In this document: positions 22,412 through 30,900 of the stretch, in pieces
Layout of the letters: every line of letters starts with the position of its first letter
How positions within the stretch are numbered: the stretch's first letter is position 1
NCBI GenBank assembly: GCA_937892735.1
Contig: CALBGL010000036.1
Coordinates: forward strand, 1-30,955
Reading direction: 5' to 3'
DNA length: 30,955 bases
DNA from: an uncultured Clostridia bacterium
Lineage (GTDB): Bacteria > Bacillota > Clostridia > Lachnospirales > Bianqueaceae
Notes under the pieces: generated by a model
Databases searched by the model: none
What the model saw: only the letters and a program-made list of their open reading frames with translations
What the model was told of the DNA's origin: nothing
Program-made: the position numbers and the translations under genes

Positions 22412-24787
22412 ATGGAAGAGGAAAAGCGGCATACCGTCTCTGTCCGGCAGATGGTGGAATTCATCTGTCGGGCAGGGGACTTGTCGAGCGGTCGTTTCGG
22501 GGATAGTCTGCAGCGGGCGCTGGAAGGGACTCGAGTGCATCAGAAGCTGCAGAAAAAACGTTCTGGCGCTTACGAGAGTGAGGTGCCGCTGAAAATACAG
22601 GAAGTGTTGTCCGACGGCCTGATCCTGCAGGTGGAGGGAAGGGCCGATGGGATCGAGGAATATCCGGGAAAGGATGTTCCTGCCTACATCGAGGAAATCA
22701 AGTCCACCTATGCCCCGGCGGATCGGCTTTCATTCTCCTTTGAACCGACTCACCGGGGACAGCTATTGTGTTATGGATATATGCTGTGTAAGCTGCGAAG
22801 CTGGGAGAGGGTGCGTCTGCGCCTCACCTACTACCAGATGGAAGCAGAGGAAGAACACGCGTTTGAGGAAGAGTGGGAGTTTCCCGCACTGGAATTGTTC
22901 TTTCATGGAATCCTGGAAGAGTACGCGAAGTGGATTCGCTGGCAGGACGCGCATCTTGCAGAAAGGCAAGAGTCCCTGCAGGCACTCGCCTTTCCGTTTC
23001 CGCAATATCGGGAAGGGCAGCGAACCATGGCCGCCTATATCTACAGAATGATTCGAGAGGAAGGCGGCCTTTTCCTGCAGGCTCCTACGGGGATCGGCAA
23101 AACGATCTCGGCCCTGTTTCCGGCGCTCAAGGCGATGGGACAGGGGCTGACTTCGAAGATCTTCTATTTGACGGCCAAGACGGCCACGGCGCTCTCGGCG
23201 CAGGAAGCACTTTCTAAAATAGAGGCGCAGCGGCCGGAACTGCTTACGGTGTCGCTGACGGCTAAGGATAAGATCTGCCCGTTTCCAGAAAGCCATTGTA
23301 ATCCGGCGGAGTGCGTCTATGCGAAAGGGCATTATGACAGGGTGCGGGATGCGATATTTACCGTGATCGAGAGGGAAAAACGGATGGACCGGCAGCGGAT
23401 CCAAGAATACGCGAAGCAGTTCATGGTGTGTCCGTTTGAACTCGAATTGGACATTTCCACCTGGTCCGATGTGATCATCGGAGATTACAATTATGCCTTT
23501 GATCCCACCGCGTCGCTCAAGCGTTTTTTTCAGGAAGGAAAGAGTGACTACACGCTTCTGGTGGACGAGGCGCATAACCTTCCGGATCGGGCGCAGCGGA
23601 TGTTCAGCGCCGAGGTGCGGCTCCAGGATCTGGAAAGACTGCAGCGTTTCTTTACGGGACGTCCTTCCTCCTATCAGCGCAGATTACGTCGCAGACTGGG
23701 GGAGATTCTGGCATGGCTCACAGAACGCAGGGAAAACCTGCGGGATGGAGAAATGATGACAGAGACGGCGCCTTCAGAAGAGTTTTGTCAGCTTCTGCAG
23801 GATTTGAATCTGCGTCTATCAGAATATTTGGAGGAAGGGGAGGGAGAAGAGTGGATGGAACTCTACTTTTCTCTTGGTTTCTTCTTGAAGATGCAGGAAG
23901 AATATGATGATAGTTCGGTGATATATCTGGAGAGGCAGGGAGAAGATCTGCTCTATCATATTTTTTGTATTCATCCGGCTAAAAAACTGAAAGCGGCGTA
24001 TCAGAAGGTGCGGGCTGTCATCCTGTTTTCAGCGACTCTGCTGCCCGTGGAATATTATAAGGAACTGCTGGGAGGCAACGACCCAGAACATCCGATGGAG
24101 GCCATTTATCTGCCATCCCCTTTCGATCCGTCTCATAAGAAGGTATTGATTGAGACGGGAATCCGTACGGATTATCAGAATCGGGGGCAGACTATCGGAG
24201 CGGTAGCCGCATCGATCTATCGGGTGACGCAGGTAAAGGCAGGAAACTATCTCGTGTTTTTCCCATCATATTCGTATCTGCAGCAGACGGCGGATTTTTT
24301 TCAGGATGCGTATCCGCAGATTCCGCTATGGGTGCAGGAACCTGGGATGGGAGAAGAGGAGAGAGAGGCGTATCTGGCACATTTTCAGGAGGCAGAACCC
24401 TGGGGCATAGGGTTTGCCGTATTGGGCGGTATGTTCTCGGAGGGCATCGACCTACGAGGTCGGCGTCTCATCGGCAGTATCATTGTCTCGGTAGGATTGC
24501 CGCAGATCGGTATGGAACGGGACTTGATTCGGGACTATATGGATCGGCTTCATGGCAGGGGATTTGATTATGCCTACCGGTATCCGGGCCTGAATAAAGT
24601 TTTTCAGGCAGCCGGGCGAGTGATTCGGACAGAAGAGGATCGAGGCGTTATCCTGCTGATCGATCACAGGTACCAGGAACCTCGATATATGCGTAATTTT
24701 CCGGCCGATTGGGAGCCGGTTTGGGTGAGTGCGGATCGGATCGGTCCGGTACTTGCGGAATTTTGGAAGAAACAGGAGTGGGATTAG
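22412..24787 (+). CDS. PD-(D/E)XK nuclease / XPD-DinG-type Fe-S helicase fusion
   Basis: Probable DNA repair helicase. Residues ~1-190 look like a Cas4/RecB-type nuclease domain with D79 (GRADGI) and E95-I-K97 (EEIKSTY). The superfamily 2 helicase follows: Walker A APTGIGKT (224-231), DEAH box 385-388 (LVDEAHNLPDRA), and four cysteines C289, C296, C301 and C340 spaced as the 4Fe-4S ligands of XPD/DinG. The C-terminal helicase half contains FSATLLP, GGMFSEGIDLRGRRL and QAAGRVIRTEEDRG (motif VI). The 791-aa length suits such fusions, which recur in Clostridia. ATG 22412 is 5 nt after the previous stop but has only a weak ribosome site; translation may be coupled. The physiological substrate is unknown. 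Confidence 0.85.
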   Translation: MEEEKRHTVSVRQMVEFICRAGDLSSGRFGDSLQRALEGTRVHQKLQKKRSGAYESEVPLKIQEVLSDGLILQVEGRADGIEEYPGKDVPAYIEEIKSTYAPADRLSFSFEPTHRGQLLCYGYMLCKLRSWERVRLRLTYYQMEAEEEHAFEEEWEFPALELFFHGILEEYAKWIRWQDAHLAERQESLQALAFPFPQYREGQRTMAAYIYRMIREEGGLFLQAPTGIGKTISALFPALKAMGQGLTSKIFYLTAKTATALSAQEALSKIEAQRPELLTVSLTAKDKICPFPESHCNPAECVYAKGHYDRVRDAIFTVIEREKRMDRQRIQEYAKQFMVCPFELELDISTWSDVIIGDYNYAFDPTASLKRFFQEGKSDYTLLVDEAHNLPDRAQRMFSAEVRLQDLERLQRFFTGRPSSYQRRLRRRLGEILAWLTERRENLRDGEMMTETAPSEEFCQLLQDLNLRLSEYLEEGEGEEWMELYFSLGFFLKMQEEYDDSSVIYLERQGEDLLYHIFCIHPAKKLKAAYQKVRAVILFSATLLPVEYYKELLGGNDPEHPMEAIYLPSPFDPSHKKVLIETGIRTDYQNRGQTIGAVAASIYRVTQVKAGNYLVFFPSYSYLQQTADFFQDAYPQIPLWVQEPGMGEEEREAYLAHFQEAEPWGIGFAVLGGMFSEGIDLRGRRLIGSIIVSVGLPQIGMERDLIRDYMDRLHGRGFDYAYRYPGLNKVFQAAGRVIRTEEDRGVILLIDHRYQEPRYMRNFPADWEPVWVSADRIGPVLAEFWKKQEWD

Positions 24788-24788
24788 T

Positions 24789-25610
24789 ATGCAATATTGC
24801 TCCGTTGCCAGCGGTTCCAGCGGCAACTGTCATTTTGTAGAGGCCGGCGGTGTTCGGGTTCTGGTGGATATTGGACTGGGGATGCGTTCAACGGAGGCCA
24901 GCCTGAGAAGCATCGGGGTATATCCGGAGTCGATTCAGGCCATCTTCATTACGCATGAACACACGGATCATATTCGGGGGGTGGGCGCCTGGGCACGCAG
25001 ATACCGAATCCCGGTATTTGCGACCGAGGGAACCTGGCGCAGTATGAACGGCAGTCTGGGACGGATGGATCCGCAGAAATGTTATGCGATTCATGCGGGA
25101 AAGGGATATCGCATGGGGATGCTTCGCGTCGAACCCTTCATGATTTATCATGATGCGGCGGAACCCGTGGGATACTGCTTTACCCGGGGAGAGGAGAAGC
25201 TGGTGATTATGACGGATACGGGCATGGTCTCGCAGGAGATGCGGGTGATGTTTCAAGGAGCCCGTATCGCGGTGGTGGAGTCGAACCATGACATCGAGAA
25301 GCTCATGGGCGGTCCCTATCCCTGGTCATTGAAGCGCCGGATTCGCAGCAATGTGGGGCATCTGTCCAATGAGGACTGCGGTCATCTCCTGGCAGAACTC
25401 ATTCCCCGGAATCCGGATTGTGAGTTCATCCTGGCGCATCTGAGTGAGGAAAATAATACGCCGGAGCTCGCGCTCACAACCGTGCTGTCGGTGCTTCAGA
25501 ATCGTTTGGGCGCGGGAAATTATCATGTGGAGCTGACGCTGCGAGATCAGCCTACCAGGATGTATTCTACGGAGGAAGAGCCATGTATCGGGATCTCCAT
25601 GCCGATCTAG
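24789..25610 (+). CDS. Metallo-beta-lactamase-fold hydrolase (YycJ/WalJ-like)
   Basis: Cytoplasmic metal-dependent hydrolase of the YycJ group, thought to act as a DNA exonuclease or phosphodiesterase. The start MQYCSVASGSSGNCHFVEAG is typical. The two-metal motif is HEHTDH (residues 56-61). Further ligand regions are MIYHDAAEPVG, MTDTG, ESNHD and a late H in ILAHLSEENNT. ATG 24789 lies 1 nt after the helicase stop with AGGAG 10 nt upstream; a longer frame from 24729 would run inside the helicase gene and lacks family sequence. The 273 aa match the family. The end overlaps the next gene by 28 nt. In Bacillus yycJ follows walRKHI, so the context differs here. Confidence 0.88.
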   Translation: MQYCSVASGSSGNCHFVEAGGVRVLVDIGLGMRSTEASLRSIGVYPESIQAIFITHEHTDHIRGVGAWARRYRIPVFATEGTWRSMNGSLGRMDPQKCYAIHAGKGYRMGMLRVEPFMIYHDAAEPVGYCFTRGEEKLVIMTDTGMVSQEMRVMFQGARIAVVESNHDIEKLMGGPYPWSLKRRIRSNVGHLSNEDCGHLLAELIPRNPDCEFILAHLSEENNTPELALTTVLSVLQNRLGAGNYHVELTLRDQPTRMYSTEEEPCIGISMPI

Positions 25611-26500
25611 TGCGGCGTTTCGGGGAGAAAACCTATAAGCTGGCGCTCGATGGGGGTATGGGCTGTCCGAATCGGGATGGTACTATTGGCTGGGGCGGAT
25701 GCATTTTCTGCAGCGAGGGAGGCTCCGGAGAGTTCGCCGCTTCGGCGTCTCTGTCGATCCCGGAACAGCTGGCACAGGCGAAGGCGCGCATCGGCAAGAA
25801 GTATAAGGGGCATTCGTATATTGCGTATTTTCAGTCGTATACCAATACGTATGCCGAAGTATCCTATTTGCGCAGGATATTCACAGAGGCGATGGCCGAT
25901 CCAGAGGTGCGGGTATTGTCGATCGCAACAAGGCCGGACTGTCTGGGAGAGGACGTGCTGGATTTGTTAGCGGAACTTTGCCAGAAAAAGCCGGTCTGGG
26001 TGGAGCTGGGTCTGCAGACGTCTGATGAGGAGACGGCCAGGCGGATACACAGGGGATATGCACTGTCCTGCTTTATTGAGGCTGTTACGGCTCTGCACGC
26101 GCGCGGTCTTGAAGTCATTGTACATGTGATCCTAGGGCTTCCAGGAGAGACACGGGAGGACATGTTTCGCACGATCGAATGTGTAAACCGGGTACATGCA
26201 GAAGGAATTAAGCTGCAGCTCCTGCATGTGCTGCGGGGGACGCCCCTGGAGGAGTCTTACCAGCAGGGAGATTTTCAGGTGTTAGACCTGGATACCTATG
26301 TGGAAATCCTGGGAGAATGTGTGGAGCGGTTGGATCCGTCGATCGTGATCCATCGGCTGACGGGAGATGGCCCGAAGCGGCTTCTTGTGGCGCCATTATG
26401 GAGTGGAGATAAGAAACGAGTCCGCAATCGGATTCAGAAGGAATTTACCCGCAGAGAGATCTGTCAGGGACGTCTTTTTCAAGAGGAGGGAAGGGCATGA
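25583..26500 (+). CDS. TIGR01212-family radical SAM protein (YtqA-like)
   Basis: Radical SAM enzyme with a 4Fe-4S cluster bound by C28, C40 and C43 (GCPNRDG then GGCIFC, a CX11CX2C spacing seen in this family). The barrel continues with IAYFQSYTNTYA, IATRPDCL, VWVELGLQTSDEETARRIHRGY and VHVILGLPGET. The late HRLTGDGPKRLLVAPLWS motif is shared with YtqA/YhcC proteins, whose reaction in bacteria has not been firmly settled (tRNA modification has been suggested for relatives). The 305 aa are typical. GGAGGAAG lies just before the ATG. It overlaps its upstream neighbour by 28 nt and its downstream neighbour by ATGA. Confidence 0.9.
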   Translation: MYRDLHADLVRRFGEKTYKLALDGGMGCPNRDGTIGWGGCIFCSEGGSGEFAASASLSIPEQLAQAKARIGKKYKGHSYIAYFQSYTNTYAEVSYLRRIFTEAMADPEVRVLSIATRPDCLGEDVLDLLAELCQKKPVWVELGLQTSDEETARRIHRGYALSCFIEAVTALHARGLEVIVHVILGLPGETREDMFRTIECVNRVHAEGIKLQLLHVLRGTPLEESYQQGDFQVLDLDTYVEILGECVERLDPSIVIHRLTGDGPKRLLVAPLWSGDKKRVRNRIQKEFTRREICQGRLFQEEGRA

Positions 26501-28137
26501 TTCGAATCACCCAATTGAAGCTTTCGCTGGATGAGCCAGTGGAAGCGCTCTCAGAAGAGATCTGCCGTAAGCTGCGGATTCGTCCGCGCTCACTCATTCG
26601 CTGGGAAGTGGTGCGTCGTTCCTTGGATGCCAGGCGGGGACATAGTTTTCAGTTTTCGTATACCGTGGACGCCTGGGTGGAAGAGGAAGCGGCCTGTATG
26701 AAGAAACTGGCCGGGGTCAAGGATCTGGAACGCCGGGAAGAGGAGCCGCCGATTTTATCGGATCGGAGGCGGCGCCAGCCAGGGTCCCCGCCCATCGTGG
26801 TGGGATTTGGCCCTGCAGGGATGTTCTGTGCGCTGCTTCTGGCCAGAGCCGGTTTATGCCCGATCGTGCTGGAACGGGGGCGTCCGGTGGAGGAGAGAGT
26901 GCAGGATGTGGAACGTTTCTGGCGGGAGGGCGTGCTGGATCCGGATTCGAACGTACAGTTTGGAGAGGGAGGTGCCGGCACCTTTTCGGATGGGAAACTC
27001 AATACATTAGTAAAGGATCGAGAGGGACTTGGCCGCTTCGTCTTGCGCGAATTGGTCCGGTTTGGCGCGCCGGACGAAATTTTGTACGATGCCAAGCCGC
27101 ATATTGGCACGGATCGTCTGCGGTCTGTGGTGCGCGCGCTCCGTCAGGAGATCCTCCGACTGGGCGGGCAGATTCATTTTTCCACCCGTTTGAGCGGAAT
27201 CGAGCAGGGGGTGGAAGGATGGAAAATCGTTTGTAATGGAGAAAGTACCGCATCTTTTGTAACGGACGCGATATTTTTGGCCATCGGACATAGTGCGCGG
27301 GATACCTTTGCCATGCTGGAGAAGGCGGGCGTTGCCATGGAGCCAAAGCCCTTTGCGGTGGGATTTCGGATAGAGCATCCACAGCAGTGGGTAGATCAGG
27401 TGCAGTATCGTGAGTACGCCGGACACCCGGCTCTGGGCCCTGCTCCTTATAAGGTCACAGGCAAGGGAATGAATGGACGCGGTGTATATTCGTTCTGTAT
27501 GTGTCCGGGCGGACTGGTCGTGGCAGCGGCTTCGGAAAAGGGCCTGCTTGTCACCAATGGCATGAGCAACTATTTGCGGGATGAGGCCAATGCTAATGCG
27601 GCGATCCTGGTAGGTGTCACTCCGAAGGACTATGAGGGATATGCGAAGGGACCTCTGTCGGGCGTGGCTTTTCAAAGGGATCTGGAGAGAAGAGCCTATG
27701 AACTGGGCGGGGGACGAGGATGCGCACCGGTGGAAGACACTGCGGATTTCCTGAAAGGGCTGGGGCTTACGCCGCCAGAGACGCATTTTTTAACAGGCAG
27801 CGTGCGTCCGAGCTACACAATGGGAATTCACGAGGCAGATCTGACAAAGATCCTGCCGGAAAAACTGGGATATTCCATTGGTCTGGGACTTTTATCCTTC
27901 CAGCGGAGTATGGGCGGATTCGCAGAAAAAGGAAGCGTGCTGACGGGAGTCGAATCCCGCAGTTCTTCTCCAATCCGGATTCTTCGAGATGAACGTATGC
28001 AGTCCTGCTTGCCGGGTTTGTATCCATTGGGTGAGGGAGCCGGTTATGCGGGCGGGATTATGTCCGCCGCTATGGACGGCCTGAAGGCAGCCAGAATCTA
28101 TCTTGCTTCCTTGGAGGTAGAGTCATGTGGTGTGTGA
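26497..28137 (+). CDS. FAD-dependent dehydrogenase, COG2509 family
   Basis: Uncharacterised cytoplasmic flavoprotein. The N-terminal ~95 residues are a small alpha/beta domain typical of this family (IRITQLKLSLDEPVEAL, then RKLRIRPRSLIRWEVVRRSLDAR). Next comes the Rossmann FAD site VVGFGPAGMFCALLLARAG (GFGPAG at 103-108) ending in ERG. NVQFGEGGAGTFSDGKLNTLVKD is the family hallmark, and a second NAD(P)-like segment IFLAIGHSARDTF follows. The C-terminal FAD contact is PLGEGAGYAGGIMSAAMDG. The 546 aa are usual. The substrate is unknown. It starts in an ATGA overlap and ends 13 nt inside the LoaP gene. Confidence 0.9.
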   Translation: MIRITQLKLSLDEPVEALSEEICRKLRIRPRSLIRWEVVRRSLDARRGHSFQFSYTVDAWVEEEAACMKKLAGVKDLERREEEPPILSDRRRRQPGSPPIVVGFGPAGMFCALLLARAGLCPIVLERGRPVEERVQDVERFWREGVLDPDSNVQFGEGGAGTFSDGKLNTLVKDREGLGRFVLRELVRFGAPDEILYDAKPHIGTDRLRSVVRALRQEILRLGGQIHFSTRLSGIEQGVEGWKIVCNGESTASFVTDAIFLAIGHSARDTFAMLEKAGVAMEPKPFAVGFRIEHPQQWVDQVQYREYAGHPALGPAPYKVTGKGMNGRGVYSFCMCPGGLVVAAASEKGLLVTNGMSNYLRDEANANAAILVGVTPKDYEGYAKGPLSGVAFQRDLERRAYELGGGRGCAPVEDTADFLKGLGLTPPETHFLTGSVRPSYTMGIHEADLTKILPEKLGYSIGLGLLSFQRSMGGFAEKGSVLTGVESRSSSPIRILRDERMQSCLPGLYPLGEGAGYAGGIMSAAMDGLKAARIYLASLEVESCGV

Positions 28138-28862
28138 TGCAGGTCCCTACGGGACGTGAACAGGAGTTACAGAAAAAATGCGAGGAAAAGCTAGATTCTT
28201 CGGTTCTTGAGAAAAGCTTTCTGCCATACTATGATGAAATGAGGAAGGTAGGCGGGGTCTGGACCATCGTCCGGAAGATCCTTTTTCCTGGTTATGTGTT
28301 CATGATCACGGAGCGGCCTAAGGAACTGCTGCAGGAGCTTCGTAAGATCAACGGATGGAAGACGCTGCTTAAAGCGGGCGAGGATATCCTCTATATCAGC
28401 AAGGCAGAGGAGGAATTTCTCAAGGAATTCGGTAGTGAGGATCAGGTGGTTCATGTATCCCGAGGCATCATCGAGGGCAAGCGGATCATCATCACGGAAG
28501 GGCCGTTGAAAGGGCATGAGGCCAACATTCGCCGGATTGACCGGCACAAACGCCTAGCCTTTTTGGAGCTGCATCTTTTCTCGGAGGTGATTCATACACG
28601 GGTGGCGTTGGAGATTTACGAGAAACGGGCGGAGGCGGCATTTCCGGATGTGGAAGCGTTGTATGTACACCGCAGGCAGGAGCAGATGGAAGTACAGCCA
28701 ACACCAGAATTGATGGAAAGGGAAAGTTACGAGGTGAGACTCATGCAGACGCCGGGCGCGGTGGTTTCTCTGGAGGCAGACCAATCTCCGGAACAAATTG
28801 AGGAGATCCATCGCGAGACGAAAGAGGCGCTGCAGGAGAACAAAGAGCAGAAGGGAGAATAG
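28125..28862 (+). CDS. loaP: LoaP-like NusG-family antiterminator
   Basis: Specialised NusG paralogue. LoaP proteins bind RNA polymerase plus a hairpin in the leader of long biosynthetic operons and prevent early termination. The N-terminal NGN domain (residues ~1-105) starts MWCVMQVPTGREQELQ and contains ILFPGYVFM. The KOW domain (~110-170) reads VSRGIIEGKRIIITEGPLKGHEANIRRIDRHKRLAFLEL. The 245 aa are longer than NusG (~170-180) because of a Glu/Gln-rich tail of ~65 residues. The distinction from housekeeping NusG rests on divergence, the tail and context (no secE/rplK nearby). GGAGGTAGAGTC precedes the ATG. It is 5 nt before glmS. Its target operon is not evident in the window. Confidence 0.82.
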   Translation: MWCVMQVPTGREQELQKKCEEKLDSSVLEKSFLPYYDEMRKVGGVWTIVRKILFPGYVFMITERPKELLQELRKINGWKTLLKAGEDILYISKAEEEFLKEFGSEDQVVHVSRGIIEGKRIIITEGPLKGHEANIRRIDRHKRLAFLELHLFSEVIHTRVALEIYEKRAEAAFPDVEALYVHRRQEQMEVQPTPELMERESYEVRLMQTPGAVVSLEADQSPEQIEEIHRETKEALQENKEQKGE

Positions 28863-28867
28863 AAGAC

Positions 28868-30712
28868 ATGTGTGGAATCATTGGATATATCGGTGTGGAA
28901 GAAAAGGCCACGAACATGATTATAGAGGGCCTTTCGAAGCTGGAATACCGTGGATATGACTCTGCGGGCATCGCGATCTTCACACCCTCCGGGATTCGGG
29001 TCGAGAAGACAAAAGGGAAGCTGATCAATCTGGCGGATCACTTGAAAGAGATCGGTTTTCCGCAGGGGTATGCCGGTATAGGCCATACCCGCTGGGCTAC
29101 TCACGGAGCACCCTCGGATGTTAATGCGCATCCACATTGGAGTCAGGATCACAGTGTTGTAGTGGTACATAATGGTATTATTGAGAATTACGCGCAGTTA
29201 CGGCAGGAGCTTTTGGAAGCGGGAGATACGTTTCTGTCCGATACGGATACGGAGATCATTCCACACATCATTGCTCGGTATTATCGGGAAGAGAGGAATC
29301 CGGTGTATGCGATTTCCAGGGCGATTCAGCGCATGAGAGGATCTTACGCTTTGGGAATCATGTTCGCGGATCGTCCGCATGAACTGTATGCGGCTCGGAA
29401 AGATAGTCCGCTGATTGTGGGGCTGGGACAGAATGAGAATTATATTGCATCGGATATTCCGGCCGTATTGGCGCACACACGGGATGTCTACCTTCTGGAA
29501 GATTATGATATCGCGATTTTGGATACGAAGCAGATCCGTATCGTGGATCTGGAAGGCAAGCCGGTTCATAGAGAGATTTTTCACGTGACTTGGGACGTGG
29601 CGGCGGCTGAAAAAGGCGGCTTTTCCCACTTCATGCTGAAGGAGATTCATGAACAGCCGCATGTAGTGCGTGAGACATTGGCATCTCGTCTGCAGGAAAA
29701 TCTGGATGCGCCGAAGATGGATGACCTGGGGATCAGCAAGGAAGTGCTGGATGGTTTGGAACGGATCTATATGGTAGCTTGTGGTACAGCCTATCATGCC
29801 GCGATGGTGGGAAAATATCTGATTGAGCGGGTGGCGCGGCTCAGCACCATTGTGGAGACCGCTTCTGAATTTCGATATCGCGACCCAATCATCGATGAGA
29901 AGACATTAGTCATTGTGGTGTCCCAATCGGGGGAGACTGCGGATACTCTGGCGGCCTTGCGTATGTCCAAACAGGCGGGAGCGAAAGTACTGGGCATTGT
30001 CAATGTGGTTGGTTCCAGCATTTCACGGGAGGCCGATTATGTCTTTTATACCTGGGCCGGGCCGGAAATCGCCGTGGCGAGTACCAAGGCATATTCCTGT
30101 CAGTTGGCGGCGATGTACCTGTTGACCGCGCATTTCGCCCTGCTGCGCGGAACAATTACGCCGCAGGAGTTTCATGATTTGAAAGGGGATTTGATCGGAC
30201 TTCCGGCTAAAATCGGTGAGATTTTGAAGAAGGAAGAGGAGATCAAGGCCATTGTCGATAGCGTGAACCCGCTAAATGTGTTTTACGTGGGGCGTGGATT
30301 GGATTATTATACGGGGATGGAAGGGTCGCTGAAGCTCAAAGAGATTGCATACTTGCACAGCGAGGCATATGCCGCCGGAGAGCTAAAGCATGGTCCTATC
30401 GCCATGATTGAACCCGGGACGCTTGTCATTGGCATTGTCACACAGAAGAGCCTGATTGAGAAGACCGTCAGTAACCTGAAGGAGGTCAAGGCCAGAGGAG
30501 CGCAGGTGTTGTGCATCACAACGGAAGATGCGGATTTGGCCCTGATTCAGAGCGTAGCCGATCAGATGATTACGATTCCGGATTGCAACTGGATGTTTAC
30601 CTCCCTGTTGGCGAATATACCGCAGCAACTTCTTGCCTATTATATGTCCGTCAAGAAAGGATATGATGTGGATAAGCCCAGAAACTTAGCGAAGAGCGTT
30701 ACTGTAGAATAA
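28868..30712 (+). CDS. glmS: Glucosamine-6-phosphate synthase GlmS (isomerising)
   Basis: Makes glucosamine-6-phosphate from fructose-6-phosphate and glutamine, the first step to UDP-GlcNAc for peptidoglycan and other glycans. The N-terminal Ntn glutaminase domain (1-~235) begins MCGIIGYIG with nucleophile C2 and shows LEYRGYDSAGIA and HTRWATHGAPS. Two SIS domains follow (VACGTAYHAAMVGKY; VVSQSGETADTLAALR; then LHSEAYAAGELKHGPIAMI). The conserved end is DKPRNLAKSVTVE. The 614 aa are complete. The 5-nt gap to loaP leaves no room for a glmS ribozyme. It ends the ten-gene unit, closed by a strong terminator. Confidence 0.97.
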   Translation: MCGIIGYIGVEEKATNMIIEGLSKLEYRGYDSAGIAIFTPSGIRVEKTKGKLINLADHLKEIGFPQGYAGIGHTRWATHGAPSDVNAHPHWSQDHSVVVVHNGIIENYAQLRQELLEAGDTFLSDTDTEIIPHIIARYYREERNPVYAISRAIQRMRGSYALGIMFADRPHELYAARKDSPLIVGLGQNENYIASDIPAVLAHTRDVYLLEDYDIAILDTKQIRIVDLEGKPVHREIFHVTWDVAAAEKGGFSHFMLKEIHEQPHVVRETLASRLQENLDAPKMDDLGISKEVLDGLERIYMVACGTAYHAAMVGKYLIERVARLSTIVETASEFRYRDPIIDEKTLVIVVSQSGETADTLAALRMSKQAGAKVLGIVNVVGSSISREADYVFYTWAGPEIAVASTKAYSCQLAAMYLLTAHFALLRGTITPQEFHDLKGDLIGLPAKIGEILKKEEEIKAIVDSVNPLNVFYVGRGLDYYTGMEGSLKLKEIAYLHSEAYAAGELKHGPIAMIEPGTLVIGIVTQKSLIEKTVSNLKEVKARGAQVLCITTEDADLALIQSVADQMITIPDCNWMFTSLLANIPQQLLAYYMSVKKGYDVDKPRNLAKSVTVE

Positions 30713-30722
30713 GACGCAGCTT

Positions 30723-30763
30723 ACACTCGAGAGAGGCAGAACTTCCTCGAGTGTATTTTTTTT
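30723..30763 (+). terminator. Strong intrinsic terminator after glmS
   Basis: ACACTCGAG (30723-30731) and CTCGAGTGT (30746-30754) form a perfect 9-bp stem, followed by A and eight T's. It lies 10 nt after the glmS stop and ends the long cdaA-glmS unit. Confidence 0.92.
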
Positions 30764-30849
30764 AAAAGAATCGAAGAAGAACGGGAAATATATTATAAAT
30801 TTTTGCTGTCAACTATATCTAACCGAATTTCTTTTGGCCTTACATAATA

Positions 30850-30879
30850 TTGACAATCTTTTTAGAACATACTTATAAA
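30850..30879 (+). promoter_or_regulatory. Promoter of the gene at the right edge
   Basis: TTGACA (30850-30855), an 18-nt spacer and TATAAA (30874-30879) make a good sigma-A promoter. The start would be near 30886, giving a leader of only ~15 nt. The preceding 30764-30849 stretch is AT-rich, with no feature seen. Confidence 0.65.
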
Positions 30880-30900
30880 ATGTAAAGAGAAGGCGGAAAA

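Noticed and set aside
28863..28867. glmS ribozyme ahead of glmS
   Set aside because: Only 5 nt separate loaP and glmS; a ribozyme needs well over 100 nt of its own and nothing like it is seen.
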